Positions 42,944 through 52,448 of a stretch of 64,000 nucleotides of DNA are shown here, one piece after another. The stretch is from Methanorbis furvi (GTDB lineage Archaea > Halobacteriota > Methanomicrobia > Methanomicrobiales > Methanocorpusculaceae). Position numbers and translations under genes: made by a program. Numbering within the stretch: position 1 is the first letter of the stretch; every line of letters begins with the position of its first letter. The notes beneath the pieces were generated by a model. It was not told where the DNA came from, made no database searches, and worked only from the letters and a program-made list of their open reading frames with translations. The DNA is taken from contig NZ_JAWDKA010000001.1 of the NCBI RefSeq assembly GCF_032714615.1, positions 124,001 through 188,000 of the forward strand, in the 5' to 3' direction.

Positions 42944-43781
42944 GCTTGGATTGCATGTTTCGATTGCCGGGGCAATGGCGAATTCTGTTGAGCGTGCGCA
43001 GGCACTCGGCTGTGATACATTTCAGATATTTACGCGAAGCCCGCGGGTCTGGGCGGCAAAACCGATCGAACCTTCTGTCGCAGATTCGTTCACAAAAGCG
43101 CTTGCTGCGTCCGGTATCGGTCCCGTGGTAGATCACATGCCGTACCTGCCAAACCCTGCGGCAGAAAAACCGGAAATTTATGACCGGTCGATTGCGACGC
43201 TCACCGAGGAACTGAACCGGTGTGCGATGCTGAAGATCCCTTACCTTGTGACGCATCTCGGCCATCACGGAGAGGAGGGGCACAAGAAAGGACAGGAGAG
43301 AGTGATTGCCGCAATCGGCCACGCCCTTGACAATGCCGAAGGAAACACGATGATTCTTCTTGAAAATACGGCGAACGAAAAAAATACGGTTGGCGGAACA
43401 TTCACGGATGTCGGAGCTATTGCTGACGGGCTCGGTCGTGAGGCGCGAGTTGGTTTTTGTTTTGACACCTGTCATGCGGCAGCGGCAGGATACGATCTGA
43501 AAGGTCATGGTGCGGCAACGGTCTTCGGCTGGTTTGCCGATGAGGCAGGAGATCTTTCGCGCCTCAAAGTGATTCACTTAAACGATATGAAGGGAGGCGT
43601 TGGCTCGCATCTCGACCGCCACGAACATATCGGTCTTGGCAGCCTCGGTGAGGAAACGATTCGTGATGTGCTGACGTTCCCCAAAATTTCCCACTGCTCC
43701 TTCATCATGGAGACGCCGTCGGATGATCGCCGTGATGATGCAGGAAACATGGCCGTCGCACGAAGGCTTGCCGGAATGTGA
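42936..43781 (+). CDS. nfo: Endonuclease IV (AP endonuclease)
   Basis: A 281-residue TIM-barrel Zn3 enzyme of base-excision repair. It cuts DNA at abasic sites. Family motifs are GLHVSIAGAM at the start, THLGHHG, LLENTANEKN, FCFDTCHAAAAGYDL and HLNDMKGGVGSHLDRHEHIGL split along the C-terminal third. The start at 42936 is inside the previous gene by eight bases and matches the family opening (MVKLGLHVS). Confidence 0.95.
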   Translation: MVKLGLHVSIAGAMANSVERAQALGCDTFQIFTRSPRVWAAKPIEPSVADSFTKALAASGIGPVVDHMPYLPNPAAEKPEIYDRSIATLTEELNRCAMLKIPYLVTHLGHHGEEGHKKGQERVIAAIGHALDNAEGNTMILLENTANEKNTVGGTFTDVGAIADGLGREARVGFCFDTCHAAAAGYDLKGHGAATVFGWFADEAGDLSRLKVIHLNDMKGGVGSHLDRHEHIGLGSLGEETIRDVLTFPKISHCSFIMETPSDDRRDDAGNMAVARRLAGM

Positions 43782-44047
43782 TGAAGATGAATGCCGCAAC
43801 TTCGGAGGAGCTGACCCTTGATCTTTCAAAACTTCACACGACCGTGCTTGGTGCGGAAAGAATCAGAAGAAATCTTTCGCTTGAGTCAGCTGACGATGTG
43901 GTGAGCTGGTGCAGGGAGCAGATCACGAAGTCCGATGCTGAGATAGAAAGGAAGGGGAAGAACTTCTATGTCAGGGTTGACGAATGTGAGATAACAATTC
44001 ATGCCCGCAGCTGTAGTATCATCACCGCACATCTGATTTCGCGGTGA
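43778..44047 (+). CDS. DUF3781-like small protein
   Basis: An 89-residue protein. The closing motif EITIHARSCSIITAHLI resembles DUF3781. The start overlaps the nfo stop; ATGs at 43778, 43781 and 43787 are all possible. The function is unknown; in bacteria the family occurs near nucleotide or repair genes. Confidence 0.6.
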   Translation: MMKMNAATSEELTLDLSKLHTTVLGAERIRRNLSLESADDVVSWCREQITKSDAEIERKGKNFYVRVDECEITIHARSCSIITAHLISR

Positions 44048-44076
44048 ATTTTTTTCGAATGAGGGATCTATTAACT

Positions 44077-44371
44077 CCTGCCTCCCACGGAAAAACGGAA
44101 CACACGGAAATTTCACAGAAAAACATCACGGAGCAGACGTGAACACCACGGAAATAAATTATTTGGGATTCAGTGGGATACCATGAAAAAATTACATGAT
44201 CTTTTTTTGAAAAAAATCGTGAAGAAATATTTTTGCAACGTTTTTATTTTCAAATTCCGTGTTGTTCACGTCTGCTCCGTGATGTTTTTCTGTGAAATTT
44301 CCGTGTGTTCCTGCGAAGTAGTAAGCAGGCCGAAGGCATGCGTTCCGTTTTTCCGTGGGCAAAGCTACAAC
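44077..44371. repeat. Palindromic element, copy 4
   Basis: The left arm is at 44077-44153 and the right arm at 44254-44371, with the GTAAGCAGGCCGAAGGCATGCG block in the right arm. The interior differs from other copies. It lies in a convergent gap. A reading frame at 44183-44485 runs through the right arm and is not a gene. Confidence 0.85.
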
Positions 44372-44432
44372 GACACGTTAGTTGCCAATAAACGAATTTA
44401 TGGGAAAAACAAAAAAAAAAGAAAAAAAATAT

Positions 44433-45332
44433 TCACACGCAGTAAGCGTTGGTCGGATCAATTCCTTCGATGCCGAGCGGCTTGAGACTCTTCTTTACTT
44501 TTTCACGGAACTCAGCGAACTCTTCATCGGTGAGTTGTTCGGGAAGCATTTTGTCGGATGCAATGCTGCGGAAGATCCAGTAGATGATTTTTCCGACAAT
44601 CTCAACCACATCATCTTCTGATCTTGCGATGTAGAATGTTCTGCCGATCTTCGGGTGCCTGCCGCGTCTGCCGCCGAGCGTAATTAAGTAGAGCGGGTCT
44701 TCGAAGTTGATGTACTGGAAGGGACACGCATGAATGCAGAATCCGCAGAGCATGCAGTCACCCTGATTGAGTTTCAGTTTTCCGTTCTCGATCAGAATTG
44801 CATCTTCTTTACAGTAGTAACCGCAGGTACCGCATCCGGTACAGAGTCCTTCGTTTCGCACCGGACGACGCAGACCTGTGATACCGATCTCATTCAGTCG
44901 CTCGCTGGTACAGCCGTTCGGACAGCCGGAGATAGCAATACGAACTTTTACCGGCATCTCCTTGCCGAAGTGCTTCTCATCAAGTTTTTTGGCGAGGGAG
45001 AGAGTGTCAATGACAGAGTATTTGCAGTTGGCATTGCCAAGGCATGCGGTGATGTTGACGACCTCGTTACGTTCCGCACCGATCGGAGTACCGTTTTTCT
45101 CAAGGGCGGCAAGAAGATCGTCAAGGACCTCGGGTCCTACATGAAGCAGTTCAATTGTCTGGCGGGTGGTGAGATGCGTATTGGTTATTCCGTATTTTTT
45201 TGCAATCTTGGCGATACCTGCCAGTGCTTCAACGTCAAGCACTCCTGCCGGAACACGGAGCCGGATGATATAGTGCTCGTTGTCCCGTTCAGGGATAACG
45301 CCGCCTTTTAAGTAGAGATTCGGATCTGCCAT
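44433..45332 (-). CDS. Siroheme sulfite reductase-like protein with ferredoxin domain
   Basis: A 299-residue protein of the small methanogen Dsr-like group. The siroheme/[4Fe-4S] ligands are ACLGNANC (C-x5-C) and GCPNGC (C-x3-C). A ferredoxin insert follows with CTGCGTCGYYC and CMLCGFCIHAC. It may reduce sulfite for sulfur assimilation or detoxification, or a related substrate. It lacks the second subunit of true DsrAB. Confidence 0.85.
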   Translation of the reverse strand: MADPNLYLKGGVIPERDNEHYIIRLRVPAGVLDVEALAGIAKIAKKYGITNTHLTTRQTIELLHVGPEVLDDLLAALEKNGTPIGAERNEVVNITACLGNANCKYSVIDTLSLAKKLDEKHFGKEMPVKVRIAISGCPNGCTSERLNEIGITGLRRPVRNEGLCTGCGTCGYYCKEDAILIENGKLKLNQGDCMLCGFCIHACPFQYINFEDPLYLITLGGRRGRHPKIGRTFYIARSEDDVVEIVGKIIYWIFRSIASDKMLPEQLTDEEFAEFREKVKKSLKPLGIEGIDPTNAYCV

Positions 45333-45438
45333 TGTACCTCGATATTGGAGAGGGTATGATAAAAGAATTCCCTTTTCTGCATTTAATGATCTGTTTGCAG
45401 ATTTGGTTACAGATTTTTTCCGGTGTTGCCGTTACGTT

Positions 45439-45639
45439 CTGCCGCTCACGGAAAAACGGAACACACAGAAAAAACATCACGGAGCAGACGTGAACAGCAC
45501 GGAAATATATCGAGATAAATCGTGGGAGGGCATCTTGTGTTTTGAAAATTCAAAATTCCGTGATGTTCACGTCTGCTCCGTGATCTTTTTTCCGTGAAAT
45601 TTCCGTGTGTTCAGATTTTCCGTGGGCGGAGCTACAACG
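45439..45639. repeat. Palindromic element, copy 5
   Basis: The arms flank an interior ATATATCGAGATAAATCGTG... that is almost identical to copy 8. It lies between two minus-strand genes. No ORF is inside. Confidence 0.85.
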
Positions 45640-45688
45640 ATGCACTAGTTTCCAATACACGAATTTATGGGCAAAGCCCGAAAAAAAG

Positions 45689-46801
45689 TTATTCAAGAAT
45701 ATGATACAGCGTATCCCTTCGTGCGAGCGTTCTGCCTATGTCGCTGCACAGATACCGCATATCATTTGGATCAAAGAAATCAGACTCCTCCCCTGCACCG
45801 GCAGTTCTTGACAAAGAGTCCACAAACATCGTACCGCCAACATCATTGCCGCCCGCCATAAGGCCGACCTGCGTCATCTTCTGTCCGATCTTTGACCAGG
45901 GAACCTGAATATTTCGCATATTGTCCAGAAACAGACGCGAGACCGCAACAAGGAGAATGTCCTCGCGGCCGGTAGCACCGTAGACAACTTTGCCGTTCTG
46001 TGCGAGCGGTGTATTGTGGTGCAGGAAGGAAAGCGGCACAAGTTCGGTGAACACATTTGTCTCATCCTGCAGAGAGCGAAGGATCGAAAGATGAGCTGCA
46101 CGTTCCTTGGGATTTTCCACTGAGCCGTACATGATCGTGGACGTTGCCTGAAAGCCGAGTTCACTTGCCTCGCGAATAATTCTCACCCACTCGGCAGACG
46201 GAATTTTTTTCTCACAGATAACCTCGCGAACCGAGTCCACAAGAATTTCAGCAGCAGTCCCCTGCACCGAGCCGAGACCTGCTGCCTTCAGACGTGTCAG
46301 CGCCTCACGGGTGGTAAGGCCGCTCTGCCGTGCGGCGAACGCGATCTCATCAGGACTGCATCCATGCACATGGACGCCTCTGATCTCTTCGCACAGGGTG
46401 CGAATCATCGACTCATAGTTTTCGATGGTGAACGATGGATGAACGCCTGCAAGATAACAGACCTCGGTGACATTTTTGCTCGCGGCATCGCGGGCATGCT
46501 CGCGGAACTCTTCATCCGTGAAACAGAATGCATCAGGATCGGTTGATTTTCTGCCGAACGCACAGAAGCCGCACCGGTTTTTACAGATGTTTGTTACATG
46601 CAGATTCATGTTGCGGACATAGGTCACGACATCACCCGCCATCTCCTCGCGGCGTTCGTCAGCTGCTGATGCCACTTTCCACACATCCCGGCCGGTAAGC
46701 CGGAAGAGAGCTGCTGCATCAGACTCACTCATGCGGCTGCCTGTTTTGGCGTCGTCAAGAATTCTGTGCAGCTCTGCGTTGTTCAGTCGTGGGGTGGTCA
46801 T
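45689..46801 (-). CDS. cofH: F420 biosynthesis radical SAM enzyme CofH
   Basis: A 370-residue radical SAM enzyme. With CofG it makes the deazaflavin chromophore Fo from tyrosine and a ribityl-uracil. The cluster motif is CKNRCGFC near residue 74. AGVHPSF, VHGCSPDEI and SLQDETNVFTEL are family features. CofG is not adjacent. Confidence 0.93.
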   Translation of the reverse strand: MTTPRLNNAELHRILDDAKTGSRMSESDAAALFRLTGRDVWKVASAADERREEMAGDVVTYVRNMNLHVTNICKNRCGFCAFGRKSTDPDAFCFTDEEFREHARDAASKNVTEVCYLAGVHPSFTIENYESMIRTLCEEIRGVHVHGCSPDEIAFAARQSGLTTREALTRLKAAGLGSVQGTAAEILVDSVREVICEKKIPSAEWVRIIREASELGFQATSTIMYGSVENPKERAAHLSILRSLQDETNVFTELVPLSFLHHNTPLAQNGKVVYGATGREDILLVAVSRLFLDNMRNIQVPWSKIGQKMTQVGLMAGGNDVGGTMFVDSLSRTAGAGEESDFFDPNDMRYLCSDIGRTLARRDTLYHILE

Positions 46802-47457
46802 TTTTTACCTTTCTTCTGAGATTTTTTCGCATCTTCCTTTGCTTTTTCTTTTCTGCGGCTGTAAAGCTCCCATGCGATCAGAATTATTATGACAACAACG
46901 GCGAACTCCCAGATGTGCAGCGGCAGGTATCCGACCAGCGGAATGGCAAACAGTGCTTTGCCGACAACCCATTCATCCTTCACCGGCTGCATCATGCCGA
47001 CGCTGGTGAAGATGTTTCCCTGATCAATGGTCGGGTTGTGATCGCCTTTGGTGATGTACCCGCCATTCGCAAGACCAGCTTCAAGAGCTGTTGACTCATT
47101 GATCTCCCCAAGTGCACGGTGAATTATCGGCGTCACCTGCGAGTTACCGTTCGGCTGGTAAATGATCACATCCCCGTATCCGCCAAAGGAGGTGACATTT
47201 GCTGCCTGCGCTTCAAGTGAGGTCATCAAAGGGCCGAACCGGTTTTCTTCAACAACAAATATCAGATCGCCGACATTCATGTTCGGCACCATGCTGCCTG
47301 ACTCAACAGCAACGATCGCCGGCCATGTTCCTGATACACCAAATAATACTGCGCCAATCACGGCAACAATGATGATGACCGACAGGATGTCGCGAACGAG
47401 ACTGATCTTCGGATCATCTGACTTCAGCTTCTCTAACAGCGAGGGCTTTGATGACAT
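46798..47457 (-). CDS. Signal peptidase I, archaeal type
   Basis: A 219-residue membrane peptidase that removes signal peptides outside the membrane. An N-terminal transmembrane helix (residues 24-45) precedes the catalytic Ser55 in VESGSMVPNM. The His is in PIIHRAL, and the Asp is in KGDHNPTID; archaeal enzymes use Ser-His-Asp. A second helix (about 180-200) ends in a Lys-rich tail. The start at 47457 avoids the upstream reading that runs into palindrome copy 6. The stop overlaps the cofH start by four bases. Confidence 0.9.
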   Translation of the reverse strand: MSSKPSLLEKLKSDDPKISLVRDILSVIIIVAVIGAVLFGVSGTWPAIVAVESGSMVPNMNVGDLIFVVEENRFGPLMTSLEAQAANVTSFGGYGDVIIYQPNGNSQVTPIIHRALGEINESTALEAGLANGGYITKGDHNPTIDQGNIFTSVGMMQPVKDEWVVGKALFAIPLVGYLPLHIWEFAVVVIIILIAWELYSRRKEKAKEDAKKSQKKGKK

Positions 47458-47516
47458 AATGCTGTATCTAACTAAGTCCTCACCGGTATAGAAGTTTCTC
47501 TTTCCCCTGGGTCTTT

Positions 47517-47804
47517 GTATTTTTGTCGCAGCTTGGCCCACGATTCGCATGTTCCCGCCATGATCATTGCTCCGCCCACGGAAAAGCGGAACACACAGAG
47601 ATTTGACGGAAAAAAACATCACGGAGCAGACGTGAACAACACGGAAATGAATCGTTTTTGAAATTATTATTCGCCTTCCGTGATGTTCACGTCTGCTCCG
47701 TGATCTTTTTTTCCGTGGTATTTCCGTGTATTCAGATTTTCCGTGGGCGGAGCAATGATCATGGCGGGAACATGCGAATCGTGGACGGAGCTATGACAAA
47801 AATA
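47517..47804. repeat. Palindromic element, copy 6 (extended arms)
   Basis: The usual arms are present (core at about 47620-47655 and 47675-47720), but the pairing continues outward for about 60 bp more (CGATTCGCATGTTCCCGCCA...) to an outer CGGAGCTATGAC. A copy seems to sit inside a larger palindrome. It lies in the divergent region between sip and the EamA gene. Confidence 0.85.
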
Positions 47805-47866
47805 CAAACTCCAGATCTAACACAGAATTATATGGACCTACCAAGAAAATTACTACTCTCAAACAT

Positions 47867-48940
47867 ATGCAGAACACCATAACCCCACAGCATGCAGCGA
47901 TCGGTTTTGCCGTTCTTGCGGCAGTACTCTACGGCATCAGCTCGCCTGCCGCAAAACTGCTGCTTGAAAGTGTCCCTCCGGCACTTCTTGCATCACTCCT
48001 GTATCTGGGGGCAGGAATCGGCATGTTTGCTGTGAGCATCATCCAGTCATCACGAAACAAAGTACGGCGGGAGGCTCCGCTCGGAAAAAAAGATCTGCCG
48101 TATGTCATCGGCATGATTTTGCTTGACATTGCCGCACCGGTTCTTCTGATGTTCGGACTTTCCATGACGACGGCCGCAAACGCCTCGCTTCTCAACAACT
48201 TTGAGATTGTCACAACAGTTCTCGTTGCATTTTTTGTCTTCCGGGAAGCGATCGACCGGAGGCTGGGGTTTGCGATCATTCTGATCGTCTTTGCAAGCAT
48301 CCTTCTCACTGTCGAAGATGCAGGAAGTCTTGTCTTCTCGCAAGGATCTATTCTCGTTCTGCTTGCCTGCGTTGCCTGGGGATTTGAGAACAACTGCACA
48401 CGAATGCTTTCCTTAAAAGATCCTGTGGAGATTGTGGTGATCAAAGGATTTGGTGCCGGAACCGGAGCACTGATTCTCGCATTTTTTGCAGGAGAGGTGA
48501 TCTTCAGCAGCATGGGAAGCATTCTTGCAGCATTAATGCTTGGATTTTTTGCGTACGGTCTGTCGATTTACTTCTATGTCCTTGCCCAGCGGACACTCGG
48601 AGCAGCGCGGACGAGCGCATTTTATGCGGTCGCTCCCTTCATTGGTGTCGCCCTCTCATTTATCATATTCAGAACCGAACTCACGCTCTCGTTTGCAGTG
48701 GCTACTGTCATCATGATCCTTGGAGCGTACTTTGCCGCGACCGGCGGACATCACCACAAACATGCACATACCGTTCTGACGCATGAACACCGCCACAGCC
48801 ATGATGACGGACACCATACCCACACGCACAGTCCGCCGGTCACCGATGAACATTCTCACACGCACACGCATGAAAAACAGGTCCATGATCACCCTCACAC
48901 GCCGGATATGCATCATCATCACGAACATGAGCGCAAGTGA
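47867..48940 (+). CDS. EamA-family transporter with His-rich tail
   Basis: A 357-residue drug/metabolite transporter with ten transmembrane segments (residues 8-293). The last 65 residues contain about 25 His in HxH patterns (HHHKHAH, HTHTH), a metal-binding tail. Cargo may be a metal or metal complex, or the tail may sense or buffer Ni, Co or Zn. A TATA-like TTATATGG about 30 nt upstream suggests a leaderless message. Confidence 0.85.
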   Translation: MQNTITPQHAAIGFAVLAAVLYGISSPAAKLLLESVPPALLASLLYLGAGIGMFAVSIIQSSRNKVRREAPLGKKDLPYVIGMILLDIAAPVLLMFGLSMTTAANASLLNNFEIVTTVLVAFFVFREAIDRRLGFAIILIVFASILLTVEDAGSLVFSQGSILVLLACVAWGFENNCTRMLSLKDPVEIVVIKGFGAGTGALILAFFAGEVIFSSMGSILAALMLGFFAYGLSIYFYVLAQRTLGAARTSAFYAVAPFIGVALSFIIFRTELTLSFAVATVIMILGAYFAATGGHHHKHAHTVLTHEHRHSHDDGHHTHTHSPPVTDEHSHTHTHEKQVHDHPHTPDMHHHHEHERK

Positions 48941-49077
48941 TTAAACAACAATTATTCTTTTTCGCGGCGATTTACTGATGGCGTTTCGAATTTTTACGGA
49001 AGGTAAGTACATAATTACCTAAAAATCATACAAACGACCGTCATCATAAAATACTGAAACATAAATAAATAGTATTC

Positions 49078-49683
49078 ATGGATGTGGTGATGGATTTTAT
49101 TACCTTGATTGGTGTCAATCTCGGTTTTGCAGCACTCTTGGGTATCGCCATTGGGAGAAGCGGACTTCTTGACAACATGAAAGGGGACTTTACTGACTGG
49201 ATCAGATACTCGATCGGTATAGTGTTGTTTGGTATAATGTCGCTTTTAGGATCAATTGCAAGTATTCAGTACGAGGGTGCGCTGCTGAATGTTCGTGACG
49301 GCGGTCCGATCTACGGCGGTCTCTGGTTTGGTCCGATTATTGGTATCGGTGCGGCAATTATTGGTGCGGCATACCGGTTCAGTCTCGGCGGCGCAACAGT
49401 TGTTCCCTGTTGTCTTGCGACCATTATCGCAGGTTTAGTGAGCGGAATTATCTGGTACTTCTTCCGCGAAAAGATCACCGTGGTGATTGCAACACTGATT
49501 GCCCTTGCTCTGAGTCTTGTTCACATGGTTTTGCTCATCTTCCTCACGCCGAACAACTTCGGATGGTATCTGATCACAGAGACCCCAACCGGTATCGGTA
49601 TTGTTACGCTGGTTCCTCTGTCGGTTCTGATCTTTTCCTGGTGCTACCTGAGATCAAAAGAAGCAGTGGCGAAGAAAAAATAA
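49078..49683 (+). CDS. 5TM-5TMR_LYT-type membrane protein
   Basis: A 201-residue protein with about six hydrophobic segments. NVRDGGPIYGGLWFGPIIGIGA and YRFSLGGATVVPCCLATIIAGL match the LytS-type 5TMR sensor domain without any kinase. It may be a stand-alone receptor or transporter. Downstream (49720-49795) there is a diverged piece of the palindromic repeat. Confidence 0.7.
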   Translation: MDVVMDFITLIGVNLGFAALLGIAIGRSGLLDNMKGDFTDWIRYSIGIVLFGIMSLLGSIASIQYEGALLNVRDGGPIYGGLWFGPIIGIGAAIIGAAYRFSLGGATVVPCCLATIIAGLVSGIIWYFFREKITVVIATLIALALSLVHMVLLIFLTPNNFGWYLITETPTGIGIVTLVPLSVLIFSWCYLRSKEAVAKKK

Positions 49684-49724
49684 TTGTATCGGTTTTGTGA
49701 CTTGATTTCTTGAGTCGCACACGG

Positions 49725-49795
49725 AATACACTGAACGCATGCCGTTGGCCTTTCGTTCAGTGTCTTCCATGGGCGAAACTACGAACAATATTTGT
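49725..49795. repeat. Degenerate palindrome, possible tenth copy
   Basis: CACACGGAATACACTGAACGCATGCC pairs imperfectly with the sequence to TTCCATGGGCGAAACTACGAAC. The ends resemble the CACGGAA...GGGCGGAGCTACGAC ends of the other copies, but the central CGGAGCAGACGTG core is missing. Confidence 0.45.
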
Positions 49796-49870
49796 TAAGC
49801 AAACGATTTTTTCCGACAACCGATTTTGCCCATAATACTCATTTTTGAGTTGACACGTTTTTGTGAACCA

Positions 49871-49878
49871 CTATATAC
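49871..49878 (+). promoter_or_regulatory. TATA box of the ribH operon
   Basis: CTATATAC about 31-38 nt before the ATG at 49909 predicts a message with a leader of about 5-10 nt. Confidence 0.5.
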
Positions 49879-49908
49879 TTTTGCGACAGAAATGTACAGA
49901 GATTACTC

Positions 49909-50328
49909 ATGATCGATCAACCAGTCAGACTCGGATTCGTTGTCGCAGAATTCAACCGCGATCTTACCTACATGATGGAGATGGAAGCAGAAGAGCATGC
50001 ACGGTTTCTCGGAGCCGCTATCAGGGACCGCCTCTACGTCCCGGGTGTGTACGATATGCCGCTTGCCATTCGCAAACTTCTGAAGAAATCCGATATTGAT
50101 GCAGTCATAACAATCGGATGCGTGATTGAAGGCGCAACCGATCATGATCAGATTGTGGTCCAGCATGCAGCACGAAAGATCATCGATCTTTCCCTTGAGT
50201 TTGACAAACCGGTGGCTCTGGGCATCTCAGGGCCCGGTATGACCAGACTTGAAGCAACTGAGAGAGTTGAATACGGCAAGCGTGCTGTTGAGTCTGCGGT
50301 GAAGATGGTCCGGAGACTTGCGGAATGA
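49909..50328 (+). CDS. ribH: 6,7-dimethyl-8-ribityllumazine synthase
   Basis: A 139-residue archaeal RibH. It condenses the ribityl-uracil with dihydroxybutanone phosphate in riboflavin biosynthesis; the same uracil is the CofH substrate, linking FAD and F420 supply. AEFNRDL, GCVIEGATDHDQ (catalytic His) and KPVALGISGPGMT are family motifs. It overlaps the aminotransferase by four bases. Confidence 0.93.
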   Translation: MIDQPVRLGFVVAEFNRDLTYMMEMEAEEHARFLGAAIRDRLYVPGVYDMPLAIRKLLKKSDIDAVITIGCVIEGATDHDQIVVQHAARKIIDLSLEFDKPVALGISGPGMTRLEATERVEYGKRAVESAVKMVRRLAE

Positions 50329-51455
50329 GACAGCTTTCGGAGACGATAGCAGGAGTTGCGCCGTCGGCGACGATGGCAATGAGCAACCGGTCAAAGGAGA
50401 TGATCGCGTCAGGTATTGATGTGATCAGTCTTGCGGTGGGAGAGCCGGACTTTGCAACGCCTGCACATATCACGCAGGCGGCAGTTGATGCACTGAGCCG
50501 CGGCGAGACGCATTATGCACCGTCGCGGGGAATTCCCGAGCTGACGAGTGCGGTTGCAGAGAAGCTGAAGAACGAGAACCATATTCCGGCAACGCAGAAG
50601 CAGATCATGGTGACCGCGGGTGCGAAGGATGCGATCCGGATCACGATGATGGCGATGCTGAACAAGGGTGATGAGGTTGTGGTTATTGATCCGTCATGGG
50701 TTTCGTATGAGCCGTGCGTGCAGATTGCCGGAGGACGTGCTGTTCACTACTCGCTGAACGCAGATTTTCAGGTGGACGAGTCGATCTATGACGTGATCAC
50801 CGACAAGACCAAGATGATCATTGTGAACACGCCGTCAAATCCGACTGGATCAATTCTCGGAAGATCTTCACTCAGGCTGATTGCTGATGCATGCATGGAT
50901 CATGATCTGTACTGTTTGTCTGATGAGATCTATGAGAAGCTTGTCTACGGTAAAGAGCATGTGTCTATTGCAACGGTGGGTGACATGCATGAGAGGACGA
51001 TTACCATCAACGGATTTTCCAAAGCTTATGCGATGACCGGATGGCGGCTCGGCTATCTTGCGGCTCCACTTGAAGTGATTCCTGCAATGGATAAGGTGAT
51101 GCAGCACTCGGTCGGCTGCGTGAATACGTTTGCGATGTGGGGCGGTGTTGCTGCACTGCAAGGGGATCAGACCTGTGTTGAGGAGATGAGAAAGGAGTTT
51201 GAGCGCCGCAAGAAGTTTGTGATCGGCAGGCTTGCGGGACTGGGCCTCAGAACAGCGCCTGCGGAGGGAGCATTTTATGCGTTCATCAATGTCGGCGGCG
51301 ATGATGTGGCGACGGCAAATCTGTGGCTTGACAAGGCGCATGTTGCTCCGACGCCGGGGACGGCTTTCGGCGCTCCGGGATGGATCCGCATTTCGTATGC
51401 GGCTTCAATGGAGCGACTCGAAGAGGCGATGAACAGAATAGAATCAGTGATGTAA
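50325..51455 (+). CDS. Class I/II aminotransferase (aspartate-type)
   Basis: A 376-residue PLP enzyme. The PLP lysine is in NGFSKAYAMTGWRLGY; NTPSNPTGS and the DEIYEKL motif complete the site, and Arg near the C-terminus (WIRISYAAS) binds the substrate carboxylate. It is closest to AspC-like aspartate/aromatic aminotransferases. It is coupled to ribH by an ATGA overlap. Confidence 0.9.
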   Translation: MRQLSETIAGVAPSATMAMSNRSKEMIASGIDVISLAVGEPDFATPAHITQAAVDALSRGETHYAPSRGIPELTSAVAEKLKNENHIPATQKQIMVTAGAKDAIRITMMAMLNKGDEVVVIDPSWVSYEPCVQIAGGRAVHYSLNADFQVDESIYDVITDKTKMIIVNTPSNPTGSILGRSSLRLIADACMDHDLYCLSDEIYEKLVYGKEHVSIATVGDMHERTITINGFSKAYAMTGWRLGYLAAPLEVIPAMDKVMQHSVGCVNTFAMWGGVAALQGDQTCVEEMRKEFERRKKFVIGRLAGLGLRTAPAEGAFYAFINVGGDDVATANLWLDKAHVAPTPGTAFGAPGWIRISYAASMERLEEAMNRIESVM

Positions 51456-51504
51456 GATATTTTCGCGGCGGTTTTTACTGCCGCAGACTTTTTTTGTTGT
51501 TTGT

Positions 51505-51690
51505 TATAGCTCCGCCCACGGAAAAACGGAACACACTGAATATCATAGAAAAAAAAACATCACGGAGCAGACGTGAACAACACGGAATTTACATTCAAAG
51601 TGTTTTTTCTGTGATGTTCACGTCTGCTCCGTGATGTTTTTCCGTGAAATTTCTGTGTGTTCAGATTTTCCGTGGGCGGAGCTACGATTA
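51505..51690. repeat. Palindromic element, copy 7
   Basis: Near-complete arms meet around a short interior. The ends are GCTCCGCCCACGG and CCGTGGGCGGAGCTACG. It lies in a convergent gap and would form a long cruciform or RNA hairpin. Confidence 0.88.
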
Positions 51691-51711
51691 ATAACGAACA
51701 ACGCAAAAAAA

Positions 51712-52284
51712 TTAGAGTTTGAGTTTTTTGCATCCATGGATGCCGTTGATCAGGTCCGCGGTGCCGATGTAGTAGGCGCAGGCTCCGGCAACCACACCAA
51801 GGAAACCGCCGAAAACTTTCACTGATGTAAGACCGGTGAAGTCAGCGGCTGCGAGGCAGATGAAGACGGCGCAGACCAGCCAGAGTGTTACAGGAAGTAC
51901 GATTCCTTTGCCGGTTGCAGCCAGAGCAACGGTTGCGGTAAAGATTGCCCAGAGTACAAGATAGCATCCCATGGCGACCGGAGTTGCGGATTCGCCCAGA
52001 CCCATTGCAGGAAGGACAGCTGCGAGTGCGAACACCAGCCAGAACATGCCGAACGAACTGAAGACAACCATGCCGAAGATGTTGCCGCCCCGCCACTCCA
52101 GAATGCCTGCGAGGAACTGTGCCAGACCGCCGAACAGGAATGCAAGGCCGATGATCACCGTGTTCATTTCGAAGATGCCGATGTTGCATAAGCTCAGCAT
52201 AATCGTGGTAAATGCAAATCCAAACAGACCGATTGGTGCTGGATTGATCGTTCCTGCGACATTTGTTGTAGTGCTTTCAGTCAT
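51712..52284 (-). CDS. Acetate/succinate transporter (SatP/YaaH family)
   Basis: A 190-residue six-helix transporter. The N-terminal NPAPIGLFGFAFTT is the family signature. It takes up acetate (a carbon source for CO2-reducing methanogens) or exports it. It is transcribed from a promoter at about 52310 (minus-strand ATTTATAGTT). Confidence 0.9.
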   Translation of the reverse strand: MTESTTTNVAGTINPAPIGLFGFAFTTIMLSLCNIGIFEMNTVIIGLAFLFGGLAQFLAGILEWRGGNIFGMVVFSSFGMFWLVFALAAVLPAMGLGESATPVAMGCYLVLWAIFTATVALAATGKGIVLPVTLWLVCAVFICLAAADFTGLTSVKVFGGFLGVVAGACAYYIGTADLINGIHGCKKLKL

Positions 52285-52448
52285 GTGTCGAAGTACGCGT
52301 TGTTTTCTGAACTATAAATTACTGGCGGTTGAAAATGATGAATCATTACAAATAGGGAATATGGAGCACGAAACGAACATGTTTCGCGCAGAATATGAAC
52401 AAATGAGAGATTACATGATTATATTCTCAGAATAATATGTTTGAAACA
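52285..52448. other. Intergenic between satP and nitrogenase-like operon
   Basis: 164 bp holding the satP promoter. It also has CGAAAC/GTTTCG as an inverted pair near 52369-52386. No ORF. Confidence 0.4.

Noticed and set aside
44183-44485. A 100-codon frame within palindrome copy 4
   Set aside because: Its sequence comes from the repeat arm, which gives similar spurious frames in other copies (VHVCSVMFF-like).
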